Shown here piece after piece: positions 9,701 through 20,513 of a DNA stretch of 64,000 nucleotides; position 1 is the first letter of the stretch; every line of letters starts with the position of its first letter. The stretch is taken from assembly GCF_904849725.1 (NCBI RefSeq), contig NC_058519.1, positions 533,828,316-533,892,315 on the forward strand. Reading direction: 5' to 3'. Position numbers and translations under genes: made by a program. Source of the DNA: Hordeum vulgare subsp. vulgare. Lineage: Eukaryota; Streptophyta; Magnoliopsida; Poales; Poaceae. The notes under the pieces are model-generated. The model was given only the letters and a program-made list of their open reading frames with translations. It made no database searches and was not told the origin of the DNA.

Positions 9701-12700
9701 TTGATTGCGAGGTGAGATCTAAAGGCGGGAAGTGCAACAAAGTAAAAGTGTGGAGCTGAAAATATAATGTGAAGTAGACCCGGGGGCCATGGTGTTCACT
9801 AGAGGCTTCTCTCATGATAGCAAATATTACTGTGGGTGAACGAATTACTGTCGAGCAATTGATAGAACCGCGCAAAGTCATGACGAGATCTAAGGCAATG
9901 ATCATACATATAAGCATCACGTCCGAGACAAGTAGACCGATAATTTCTGCATCTACTACTATTACTCCACACATCGACCGCTATCCAGCATGCATCTAGT
10001 GTATTGAGTTCATGACAAATAGAGTAATGCCTTAAGCAAGATGACATGATGTAGAGGTATAAATTCATGCAATAGATATGAACCCCATCTTTTTACCCTT
10101 GATGGCAACAACACGATGCGTGCCTCGCTACCCCTTCTATCACTGGGTGAGGTCACCGCACGGTATGAACCCAAAACCAAGCACTTCTCCCATTGCAAGA
10201 ATCATATATCAAGTTGGCCAAATAAACCCACAACTCGAAGAGAATTACAAGGATATGAAATCATGCATATAAGAGATCAGAAGAAACTCAAATAAGATTC
10301 ATAGATAATCTGATCATAAATCCACAATTCATCGGATCTCGACAAACACACCGCAAAAGAAGATTACATCGTATAGATCTCCATGAAGATCATGGAGAAC
10401 TTTGTATTGAAGATCCAAGAGAGAGAAGAAGCCATCTAGCTACTAGCTATGGACCCAAAGGTCTATGGTGAACTACTCACGCATCATCGGAGAGGCAATG
10501 GTGTTGATGAAGAAGCCCTCCGTATCCGAATCCCCCCTCCGGCAGGGCACCAGAACGTGCCCCAGATGGGATCTTGCGGAGACAGAAGCTTAAGGCGGCG
10601 GAAAAGTATTTTCGTGGCTCTCTCCCGTGGTTTTGGATTTTTCGGAGATTAATAGGCGGAAGAAGTAGGGCAGAGGAGCCACAGGGGGCCCACAAGCCTG
10701 CTAGCCCCCCCCCCCCCCCCCCCCCGCCGCGCCTAGGGGGCTTGTGACCTCCCCCGGGGTCCTTTGCCTTAGTTCTCAAGTTCCCCGCATATCTTCTGTT
10801 CCGGAAAAAATCTTTTCGGAGGTTTTATTCCGTTTGGACTCCGTTTAATAATCTCCTCTGAAAAGGGTCAAAAACACGGAAAAAACAGGAACTGGCACTT
10901 GGAACAGAGTTAATAAGTTAGTCCCAAAAAAGATATAAAAGGCATACAAAACATCCAAAGTTTGACAAGATAATAGCATGGAACCAACAAAAATTATAGA
11001 TACGTTGGAGACGTATCAAGCATCCCCAAGCTTAACTCCTGCTCGTCCTCGAGTAGGGAAGTGATAAAGAATGAATTTTTTATGTGGAATGCCACCTATC
11101 ATATTTGTCCTTTGTAACTTCTTTCATGTGACATGAATGTTAAGAACCGTAAGATTCAAAACAATAGTTTGCTATTGACATGAAACCAATAATACTTCAA
11201 GCAAACTAGCAAGGTAATCATGAACTTTCAAAATAACAAAGCCAAAGAAAGTTATCCCAACAAAATCATATAGTCTGGCTATGCTCCATCATCCCCACAC
11301 AACGAATTTAAATCATGCACAAACCCGGTATTGGCCAAGTAATTGTTTTTGCACTCTTACTTTCTCAAACCTTTTTCAACTCTCACGCAATACATGAGCG
11401 TGAGCCATGGATATAGCACTATAGGTGAAAAAGAGTGTGGTGGATGTTGTGAGGCAAAAAGGAGGAGATGGTCACATTGACTCGGCGTATCAAAGGGCTA
11501 TGGAGATGCCCATTAATAGATATCAATGTGAAAGAGTAGGGATTACCATGCAATGGATGCACTTAGAGCTATAAGTGTGTGAAAGCTCAAAAGGACAACT
11601 AGTGGGTCTACATCCAACTTGCTTGCTCACGAAGACCTAGGGAAATTTTGAGGAAGCCCATCACTGGAATATACAAGCCAAGTTACATAATGAAGATTCC
11701 CACGAGTATATGGTGGTGACAAAACAAGAGACTCTCAATCATGAAGATCATGGCGCTATTATGAAGCACAAGTGTGGAAAAAGATAGTAGCATTGTCCCT
11801 TCTCTTTTTTTCTCTCTTTTTTTCTTTTTTGTTATGGCTCTTTGGCCTCTTTCCATATCTCTCTCTCTCTCTTTTTTGTGTGGGCAACTTTGGCCTCCCT
11901 TTTTTTTTATTTCCTCACATGGGACAATGCTCTAATAATGATGATCATCACACTTTCATTTACTCAAAGCTCAATGCTTAGAACGATGATGACTCTATAG
12001 GAAATGCATCAGGTAGTGTACCGGGATGTGCAACGATCTAGCTTAGCATATGACGTTGAAACATCTCGCTAGCTATCTTACGATCATGCAATGGCAATAT
12101 GTAAGTGACGTCACAAGTCATGAGACGGAACGGTGGGAGTTGCATGGCAATATATCTCGGAATGGCTATGAAAATGCCATAGTAGGTAGGTATGGTGTCT
12201 ATTTTGAGGAAGATCTATGGTGGTTTTGTGTACCGGCGAAAGTTGCGCGGCACTAGAGAGGCTAGCAATGGTGGCAAGTGAAAGTGCATCTATACCATGG
12301 ACTCACATTAGTCATGAAGAACTCACATATTTATTGCGAAAGTTTTTATTAGTAATCGAAACAAAGTGCTTAACGCATACTCCTAGGTGAAGGGTTGGTA
12401 GGTGTTAACCATCGCATGATCCCAACCGCAACATAAAGGATGACAATCAATAAATCAATTATGCTCGACTTCCTAACATAGCGGTTCACCATACGTGCAT
12501 GTTACGGGAATCACTAACTTCAACACAAGTATTTCTAGATTCACAACACCCTACTAACATGTCTCTTAATATTACCAAATCTATGTCTCAAAACTAATTG
12601 AGAGGAATCAGACTTCTCTTTCTAATCAATGCACATGAATATGGAAGTTTAATTGTATCCTCTTTAGACGCCTATCATCTTTAGGACTACTTTCATAGCA

Positions 12701-13451
12701 CAAGCCAACTATCAAGTTACTCAGAGAGAGCACTCTCAAAAAGATATAAGTGAAGATTGAGAGTTCTTATTTCTTCAAAATATGACACCGCCGTGCTCTA
12801 AAAGATCTAAGTGAAGCACATAGAGCAAAATTGCCTAACTCAAAAGATATAAGCGAAGCTCAATGATTATGCTAGCAAATTCACGATGAGTGCATGTCTC
12901 TCTCCAAAGGTGTGCAGCAAGGATGATTGTGACACAACAAAAAGAAAAGAATCCTATAATACACGACGCTCCAAGCAAAACACATATCATGTGGTGAATA
13001 AAAATATAGCTCCAAGTAATGTTACCGATGGATTGAAGACGAAAGAGGGGATGCCTTCCCGGGGCATCCCCAAGCTTAGGCTTCTTGGTGTCCTTGAATT
13101 TGGCTTGGGATGCCTTGGGAATCCCCATGCTTGAGCTCTTTCCACTCTTTATCCCTTTGTCCATGACAACATCACCCAAAACTTGAAAACTTCACAACAC
13201 AAAACTTAAACAGAAACTCGTGATATCATTAGCACAAGAAAACAAACTACCACCTCTTTAGGTACTGTAGAAAACTTGATTTCTATTTATATTGGTGTTA
13301 GATTACTGTATTCTCACTTTTCCATGGCTAATACCCCCCGATACTATCCATAGTTTCATCAAAATAAGAAATCAACACAACAAAAAAGAATCTGTCAAAA
13401 ACAGACCAGTCTATAGCAATCTGTATACTTCGTATACTTCTGGTATCTCAA
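9697..13451 (-). mobile_element. truncated family-A (Athila-like) non-autonomous element: partial 3' LTR plus 3' internal part
   Basis: Compared with the complete family-A element at 32221-40318, this copy keeps a 3' LTR lacking its U5 end (9697-11018, ending in the inverted LTR start GACGTATCA), the polypurine tract (11019-11034) and about 2.4 kb of non-coding internal sequence to 13451. At 13450 the match to the sister copies (35.9-36.1 kb and 55.2-55.4 kb) stops abruptly and MULE1 sequence begins. The 5' LTR, gag and protease are missing, as is the 5' part of MULE1. Both ends are therefore deletion joints and no TSD is expected. Contents: LTR inverted repeat 10379-10397, poly-C run about 10707-10724, pyrimidine-rich tract about 11795-11910, two internal polypurine-tract-like copies 13063-13077 and 13119-13135. 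No coding region. Confidence 0.85.
11019..13451 (-). other. family-A 3' non-coding region (truncated copy)
   Basis: No coding region is supported here on either strand. The sequence is shared with 33768-36120 and 52693-55430, which identifies it as the long 3' untranslated part of family A, between protease and 3' LTR. Short ORFs in it (for example 12835-13179) are not kept as open frames in a manner suggesting protein. Confidence 0.8.
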
Positions 13452-14658
13452 GTGTTTGATCCAACACAACAGACAATTGCTGCAGCGAGGCATCAAGTTG
13501 TTGCTCAACATCCAACTGATGATAGTGGAGAAGACTCAGACAGTGATTTTGTGTACATTCCACATAGTGATGATAGTGGAGAAGATTCAGAGGTAGTGGG
13601 TCTAAGGAGGCATGCTAGAAAGTTCAAGAAAAGAATGAGAGATAACAAGAGTTGGATTGGAAGAGATGCATCAGGTCCTGTTCCAATTGACCTTATTGCC
13701 AACTTGGAGCAACAAATAGCAGGAGAATAGGACTAGAAGCATGATTCATCTGATGAGGACTATAGTTATGATGAAGACTCTGACAAAGAGCTACTAAAAA
13801 GAAAGAGCCAGTTTCCAAGGTATAACAATGACACTCAGATACCCCATTTTGAATTGACATGGTTTTCAAAAGCAAGAACCAGTTTTGCAAATCTTTGAGA
13901 AGGTATGGTCTAATTACTAAGAGGAGTATCAGGTTCTTGAAATCAGAAAGTGACAGGGTTAGGGCCAAGTGTGGATGGGATGATTGCCCTTGGCTCATCT
14001 ATGCAACTAAGAGGTCAAGAACATCTAGATTCCAAGTGATCATATTTAATGATCAGCATGAATGTGCACAGAACAGATGCAACAAGCTTGTGACTGCTAA
14101 ATTGACTGCACAGAGGTATGAGCACTTCATACTAGCTAATCCTATGTGGAAAACTGAAAGCATGAAGGACACTGTGCTGCAAGACATGTTTGCTGATGTT
14201 TCAACCTCAAAGTGCAAGCATGCAAAGGCAATTGTGATGGAGAGATTGATGAGTGGTATGAAGAATGAATATACCCGGGTGTTTGATTACCAATTGGAGC
14301 TGCTTAGGAGCAATCCAGGAAGCATTGTTGTTGTGTGCCTTGATCCAAAAAACATGGACCAAAATTATTTTTAGAGTTTATATGTTTGTTTCAATGCAAT
14401 GAAGCAAGGATTCAAGGTTGGATGCAGGAAAGTGATAGGTCTAGGTGGATGCTTCTTCAAAGGGGCAGTGAAGGGTGAACTATTGTGTGCCATTGGGAGG
14501 GATGCTAACAATCAGATGTATCCACTTGCTTGGGTTGAAGTTGAGAAAGAAACCAATGAAACTTGGAACTGGTTTATTGGTTTACTCATCAAGGATCTTG
14601 ACATCAATAAAAATGGAGAAGGGTGGGTCTTTATCTCTGACCAACAGAAGGGCCTAAT
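13452..14658 (+). pseudogene. mudrA-like: MULE1 transposase, N-terminal and first catalytic part
   Basis: A MULE transposase cuts and moves the DNA element in the nucleus. Seen: an acidic stretch rich in DDSGEDS (13520-13600); a FAR1/MuDR-type DNA-binding region with KCGWDDCPW (about 13970) and HECAQNRC (about 14060); then IGL-GCFFKG and AIGRDANNQMYPLAW (14438-14550) and ISDQQKGL (14633-14656), the MULE DDE blocks. Breaks: stop at 13728-13730, a frameshift before 13859, and a stop at 14372-14374. The usual catalytic Asp of the IGLDGC motif is Gly here (GGT at 14444-14446), so the enzyme would be dead even without the other breaks. It is interrupted at 14659 by a solo LTR. Confidence 0.88.
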
Positions 14659-16187
14659 TGATACTTCTCCAACGTATCTATAATTTTTGACGGTTTCATG
14701 CCATTATCTTGTCAAACTTTGGATGTTTTGGATGCCTTTTATATCTTTTTTGGGACTAACTTATTAACTTAGTGCCAAGTGCCAGTTCCTGTTTTTCTGT
14801 ATTTTTGACCCTTTTCAGAGGAGGATTTTAAACGGAGTCCAAACGGAATAAAACTTCTGAAAAGATTTTTTCCAAAACAGAAGACGATCGGGAGACTTGA
14901 GAACCAAGGCAGAGGGCCACCAGGGACCCCACAAGCCCCCTAGCAGCGGCCAGGGGGCTCGCGCCTCCCAGGCTTGTGGGCTCCCTCGGCCTCCTCTGCC
15001 CTAGGTATTTCGCCTATATATTCCCTAAAATCCCAGAAAAAATCAGGAGAGCCACGAAAATACTTCTCCGTCGCCGCAAGCTTCTGTCTTCGCAAGATCC
15101 CATCTGAGGCACGTTGTGGTGCCCTGCCGGAGGGGGGATTCGGATACGGAGGGCATCTTCATCAACACCATGACCTGTCCGATGATGCGTGAGTAGTTCA
15201 CCATAGACCTTCGGGTCCATAGCTAGTAGTTAGATGGTTTCTTCTCTCTCTTGGATCTTCAATACAAAGTTCTCCATGATCTTCATGGAGATCTATCTGA
15301 TGTAATCTTCTTTTGCAGTGTGTTTGTCGAGATCCAATGAATAGTGGATTTATGATCAGATTATCTATGAATCTTATTTGAGTTTCTTCTGATCTCTTAT
15401 ATGCATGATTTCATATCCTTGTAATTCTCTTCGAGTAGTGGGTTTTGTCTGGCCAGCTCAATCTATGATTCTTGCAATGGTAGAAGTGCTTGGTTTTGGG
15501 TTCATACCGTGCGGTGACCTCACCCAGTGACAAAAGGGGTAGAGAGGCACGCATCGTGTTGTTGCCATCAAGGGTAAAAAGATGGGGTTTTCATCATTGG
15601 TTTGAGTTTATCCCTCTACATCATGTAATCTTGCTTAAGGCGTTACTCTGTTCGTCATGAACTCAATACACTAGATGCATGCTCGATAGCGGTCGATGTG
15701 TGGAGTAATAGTAGTAGATGCAGAAAGTATCGGTCTACTTGTCTCGAACGTGATGCCTATATGTATGATCATTGCCTTAGATATCGTCATGACTTTGTGC
15801 GGTTCTATCAATTGCTCGACGGTAATTTGTTCACCCACCGTAATATTTGCTATTTTGAGAGAAGCCTCTAGTGAACACTATGGCCCCCGGGTCGACTTCA
15901 CATCATATTTTCAGCCTTACTCTTTTACTTCGTTGCACTTTCCGCCTTCAGTTCTCACTTTGCAATCAATCTTGAAGGGATTGACAACCCCTTTATAGCG
16001 TTGGGTGCAAGCTCTTTTGTGTTTGTGCAGGTACTTTGGACTTGATGCGATTCTCCTACTGGATTGATACCTTGGTTCTCAAACTAAGGGAAATACTTAC
16101 TGCTCTTGTGCTGCATCGCCCTTTCCTCTTCAAGGGAAAAACCAACGCAAGCTCAAGAGACAATAGAAGATTTCTGTCGCCGTAGCA
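14659..16187 (+). mobile_element. solo LTR of family A in MULE1 (TSD CTAAT)
   Basis: A single 1529-bp LTR, opening TGATACTTCTCC (canonical TGATACGTC with one change) and closing GTAGCA, is flanked by CTAAT at 14654-14658 and 16188-16192. No internal region is present, so this is the product of LTR-LTR recombination. It lies in sense with the transposase and splits the catalytic domain. Inside: a TATA-like CCTATATATTCC at 15013-15024, a perfect 19-bp inverted repeat at 15272-15290 and a GC-rich hairpin near 14930-14985. The last bases before GTAGCA (TTTCTGTCGCC) resemble the family's primer-binding site. Confidence 0.95.
15011..15024 (+). promoter_or_regulatory. family-A LTR TATA box
   Basis: CGCCTATATATTCC lies about 60 bp downstream of the GC-rich CACAAGCC/GGCTTGTG hairpin region, where a Pol II core promoter is expected in the LTR. 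The same site is found, inverted, at 19891-19900, 33401-33410 and 39956-39963, and in sense at 62275-62284. It would start the element's genomic transcript. Functional status is inferred from position and conservation. Confidence 0.6.
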
Positions 16188-16192
16188 CTAAT

Positions 16193-17313
16193 CAATGCCA
16201 TGAAGGACTATCTTCCAGCTGTAGAGCACGGGATGTGTGCTAGACACATATATGCTAACTGGAGGAAGAAGCACACAGCTCATGATTGGCAGAAAAAATT
16301 CTGGGTTGTTGCCAAAGCATCCAATAAGCAAGATTTCAACTATTACAAGGCCAAGCTTGCACAAGATACACCAGAAGAAGCTCAAGACATGATGAGGACA
16401 TAGCCAGTGCATTGGGCTAGGCTTTCTTTCCAGTGGGAACAAATTGTGAGTCAGATGACAATAGTCTATGTGAGTCATTTAACCATGCAATTGTTGATGC
16501 TAGGTTATATCCAATAATTTCTATGCTAGAGAAGATTAGGAAAAAGATATTTGTGAGAATTCAAGAGCACAAGGAGAAGGGTGAGAAAATGACAGGGACA
16601 ATATGCCCTGGTATATTTAAGAAGCCCAAAAAATCTATTGCTTGGACACAATATTTTGATGTGATTTGGAATGGAGAAAATGGGTATGAAGTGAAGCATA
16701 TCAACGAAGGGGAAAGCAGTACACTATTGATCTTCAAGCAAGGACATGCTCTTGTGTCTACTTCCAGTTGTCTAGTCTCCCCTGCCACCATGCCATTAGT
16801 GCTATCTACAAGTGTAAGAAGACAATTTATGAGTATATTCATCCTTGCTACTCAGTTGAGGTTTTTAAGAAAATATATGGTCCTTGCTTGCAGCCAGTGG
16901 AAGGGAAGGAGATGTGGCCTGTGTCTCAAAATCCTAGGCCTCAAGCTCCTGGTTATTTAGAATGCCTCGAAGGCCTAAAAAATGACACAAGAAGAGAAGA
17001 AACATAAGCTCCTAAGGGCAAGAAAATGAGAAAACATGGAACCATAATTAAATGTTCTATGTGTGGAGATGCTGGACACAACAAGTCAAGCTGCAAGAAG
17101 AATACTGAGAGAGGAAGAAGAAGAATGCACATCTCACCAAAACTAGCAAGAAAAAGAGCACAATTGAGGTATATATGAATTTAAATGCTTGAACATGCTC
17201 TTACATGAATTTAAATGCTTCCAGTCAATTATATATGAGTTTATAAGCTTGCAGATGCTTTTACATGATTTGAAATGGCTGACTATTTTATGTCCTTATC
17301 AAATACCAGCAAG
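16193..17313 (+). pseudogene. mudrA-like: MULE1 transposase, C-terminal catalytic, SWIM and zinc-knuckle part
   Basis: Continues the transposase directly after the solo LTR: AMKDYLPAVEHG and MCARHIYANWRKKH (16198-16270) are the conserved post-ISDQQKGL block. A SWIM zinc-binding motif (CSC...LPCHH, about 16744-16790) and an EMWP block (about 16910) follow, then a CX2CX4HX4C knuckle (CSMCGDAGHNKSSC, about 17055-17096) and basic residues. An apparent intron starts after 17165 (GTATATATG) and ends at the CAG at 17308-17310. Breaks: TAG at 16399-16403, frameshift near 16700-16735, stop at 17005-17007. The family-B element sits right at the intron/exon border. Confidence 0.85.
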
Positions 17314-20300
17314 TGATCACGAGTTCGTGGATATACTTCTCGCCCCTTGTTGGTTACCCCAAGTGTAAGGTGGAGATGTAGTCAGCAGCAGATTTCCCTC
17401 ACACAAAGATTGTAAGGTTTATCGAACCAGTAGGACTCCTAGGATCAATAAGTGGGTGTCTTCCAGCCTGGTGCTAGCAGAAGACGTGGACCTGCACACA
17501 CAACAAATAACTTTGCTCCCAACAAGTACACAGAGGTTGTCAATATTTCCGGCCTTGTATTTTGCAAAGGATCAAAACACAAGCGGGAAGGTAATAGTGA
17601 TTGCAACCGGAAAGTAAATGAAAGCAGTAAATGATGGAGGTGTAAACAATGATGGTGATATGGACCTGAGTCACATGGTGTTCACTAGTGATGTTTCTCT
17701 CCCAAAAAGACGATAAACAACTATGCTTGGGTAAACAAATCACAGTTGGGCAATTGACAGAATTATGATCGCACCGCAATGCTAATTATGCTACTTGATA
17801 GTTAGAGGTTCAATAGTAATGGACAGTACGCCAAGACAAGTAGACTGTTTATTGATCAGCATCTACTTACTAATCATCCACCTTGAGATATCTATCCAGA
17901 ACATCTCTCCGGTATTAAGTTGCGATCCACACTCGAAGTGTAAACTCAAAGCAACGGACAACTGCATTAACTAACTATGCGTAAGGCAAACAATCCTTGC
18001 AGGTCACAAGCACCATTATTTTCTGCCTGGTGGCAACAAACACATCCCCTAGTATCATGTTTCTGTCACTCAAGCTAGACATCGAGGGGCATGAACCCAC
18101 AATCATGCATAATACTCCCTCTTGGAGTTACAATCTACTACTTCGCCAAAGCAATAAATAGCAACGGGAACATGCATGAATCACTAAGGAATATAATATA
18201 AATGAATAGTCAAATATATAACTCATAACAATCTGAACATAATCTCATAATCCATCGGATCCCAACAAACCGAGCATAGCAATAGCAAGAGAATTACATA
18301 GATGCCTAGATCAAGTAGGGAAGCTCACAAGGACTAACCATTGAAGCACACAATTGGAGAGAAGACATCACATAGCTACTGGTCATGGGCTCATGGTCCA
18401 CGGAGGACTACTCACAGCAAGTCCGGGAGGCGTCCATGGTGGTGGAGAAGCTCCCGGGGGTCAATGATCCCTCCGGCAGGGTGCCGGGAAGACGTCTCCT
18501 CACGCTCCCGATCTTGGAAGCGCTGCGGCGGTGGAACGATGGAGAAATTCACGATTCCAGAAAGTCTGCGAGGGTTTCCTCTCGGGACTCTAAATATAGT
18601 CCAAAGGAGGGCACTGGAGGAGGTGGGACCCACCCAGGCGACCTCCTGGAGCGTCCTAGGGCCTGGCCGTGCCAGGAAGCCGCCTGGGAGGCCCTCCTAC
18701 GTCAACAAAAGTACTTCCCTGGCAATGATGCGAGAGATCCTTCTGTCGTCTCTTGATCTTGTGTTGGTTTTTCCCTTGAAGAGGAAAGGGTGATGCAGCA
18801 CAGGAGCAGTAAGTATTTCCCTCAATTTGAGAACCAAGGTATCAATCCAATAGGAGAATCTCGTCAAGTCCAAAGTACCTGCGCAAACACAAAAGATCTT
18901 GGACCCAACGCTGTAAAGGGGTTGTCAATCCCTTCAAGATTGATTGCAAAGTGAGATCTGGAGGTGGAAAGTGCAATGAAGTAAAAGTGTAAGGCTGAAA
19001 ATATCGTGTGAAGTAGACCTGGGGGCTTTAGTGTTCACTAGAGGCTTCTCTCAAAATAGCAAATATTACGGTGGGTGAACAAATTACTGTCGAGAAATTG
19101 ATAGAAGCGCGCAAAGTCATGACGATATCTAAGGCAATGATCATACATATAGGCATCCGTCCGAGACAAGTAAACGGATACTTTCCGCATCTACTACTAT
19201 TACTCCACATATCGACCGCTATCGAGCATGCATCTAGTGTATTGGGTTCATGACAAACAGAGTAACGCCTTAAGCAAGATGACATGATGTAGAGGGATAA
19301 ACTCAAACCAATGATGAAAACCCCATATTTATACCCTTGATGGAAACAACACAACACGATGCGTGCCTCGCTACCCCTTCTGTCACTGGGTGAGGTCACC
19401 GCACGGTATGAACCCAAAACCAAGCACTTCTCCCATTGCAAGAATCATAAATCTAGTTGGCCAAACAAAACCCACAACTCGAAGAGAATTACAAGGATAT
19501 GAAATCATGCATAAGAGAGATCAGAAGAAACTCAAATAAAATTCATAGATAATCTGATCATAAATCCACAATTCATGCGATCTCGACAAACACACCTTAA
19601 AAGAAGATTACATCGGATAGATCTCCATGAAGATCATGGAGAATTTTGTATTGAAGATCCCAGAGAGAGAAGAAGCCATCTAGGTACTAGTTATGGACCC
19701 GTAGGTCTATGGTGAACTACTCACGCATCATCGGAGAGGTCATGGTGTTGATGAAGAAGCCCTCTGTGTCTGAATCCCCCCTCCGGCAGGGCACCAGAAC
19801 GTGCCCCAGATGGGATCTTGCGGAGATAGAAGCTTGCGGTGGCGGAAAAGTACTTTCGATAATCTCCTGATTTTTTATGGAATTTTAGGGAATATATAGG
19901 CGCAAAACCTAGGGCAAAGGAGCCTCAGAAAGCCCACAAGCCAGGGGCCCCCCTAGCCGCGCCATGAGGGCTTGTGGGGTCCCTGGTGGGCCCCTGCCGT
20001 GATTCTCTGACTTTCCGATCTTTTTCTGTTCCGGAAACAATCTTTTTGGTAATTTCATTCCGTTTGGACTCCATTCAAAATCCTCCTCTGAAAGGGGTCA
20101 AAACATGGAAAAAATAGGAACTGGCACTTGGCAGTGAGTTAATAAGTTAGTCCCAAAAAATATATAAAAGGCATACAAAACATCCAAAGTTTGACAAGAT
20201 AATAGCATGAAACCATCAAAAATTATAGATACGTTGGAGACGTATCAGGCCCTGGCCCTCCTTCGGTGAACCGGAAGCTTCGGTTTTGCTGATTTTTTAT

Positions 20301-20513
20301 ATAATTTTTCTGGAATTTTTCGGGCTTCAGAAAATTGGGTAAAAGCCCGTGCAAAATAGACATCAGCAGATAGAAACTGGCACTAGGTGCAATGAGTTAG
20401 TAGGTTATTCCAAACATGTGTAAAATGATATAAAAGTGTAGCAAAACATATAACAATGTCACCCAAAAGAACATGGAACAAGCAGAAATTATAGATACGT
20501 TTGGGGCGTATCA
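17314..20513 (-). repeat. family-B 3' LTR, split by a solo family-A LTR
   Basis: Homologous to 24402-30931 outside the two nested insertions. Pieces: 17314-18694 and 20248-20513 (the GGCCC TSD is duplicated). Ends in CGTATCA (inverted TGATACG). No coding region; the short ORFs at 18341-18793 are in the GC-rich promoter-proximal part and are not supported as genes. Confidence 0.92.
18695..20247 (-). mobile_element. solo LTR of family A inside the family-B 3' LTR (TSD GGCCC)
   Basis: A 1553-bp single LTR bounded by TCCTAC (inverted GTAGGA, canonical GTAGCA with one change) and GACGTATCA, with GGCCC at 18690-18694 and 20248-20252. The uninterrupted sister LTR around 30650 lacks it, giving a clean empty-site comparison. 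Its U5 end contains a primer-site-like stretch (GCATCATTGCCAGGG read in sense) not found in the plainer family-A LTR at 41026. Confidence 0.94.

Noticed and set aside
11795..11910. Hydrophobic short ORFs (about 11772-11981, 34522-34772, 53448-53654) as membrane peptides
   Set aside because: They come from a pyrimidine-rich tract antisense to the element; frames and lengths differ between copies.
18341..18793. ORF of 150 codons in the family-B LTR
   Set aside because: The sister LTR keeps only part of the frame, and the last part runs into the nested family-A LTR, so it is a chance fusion.
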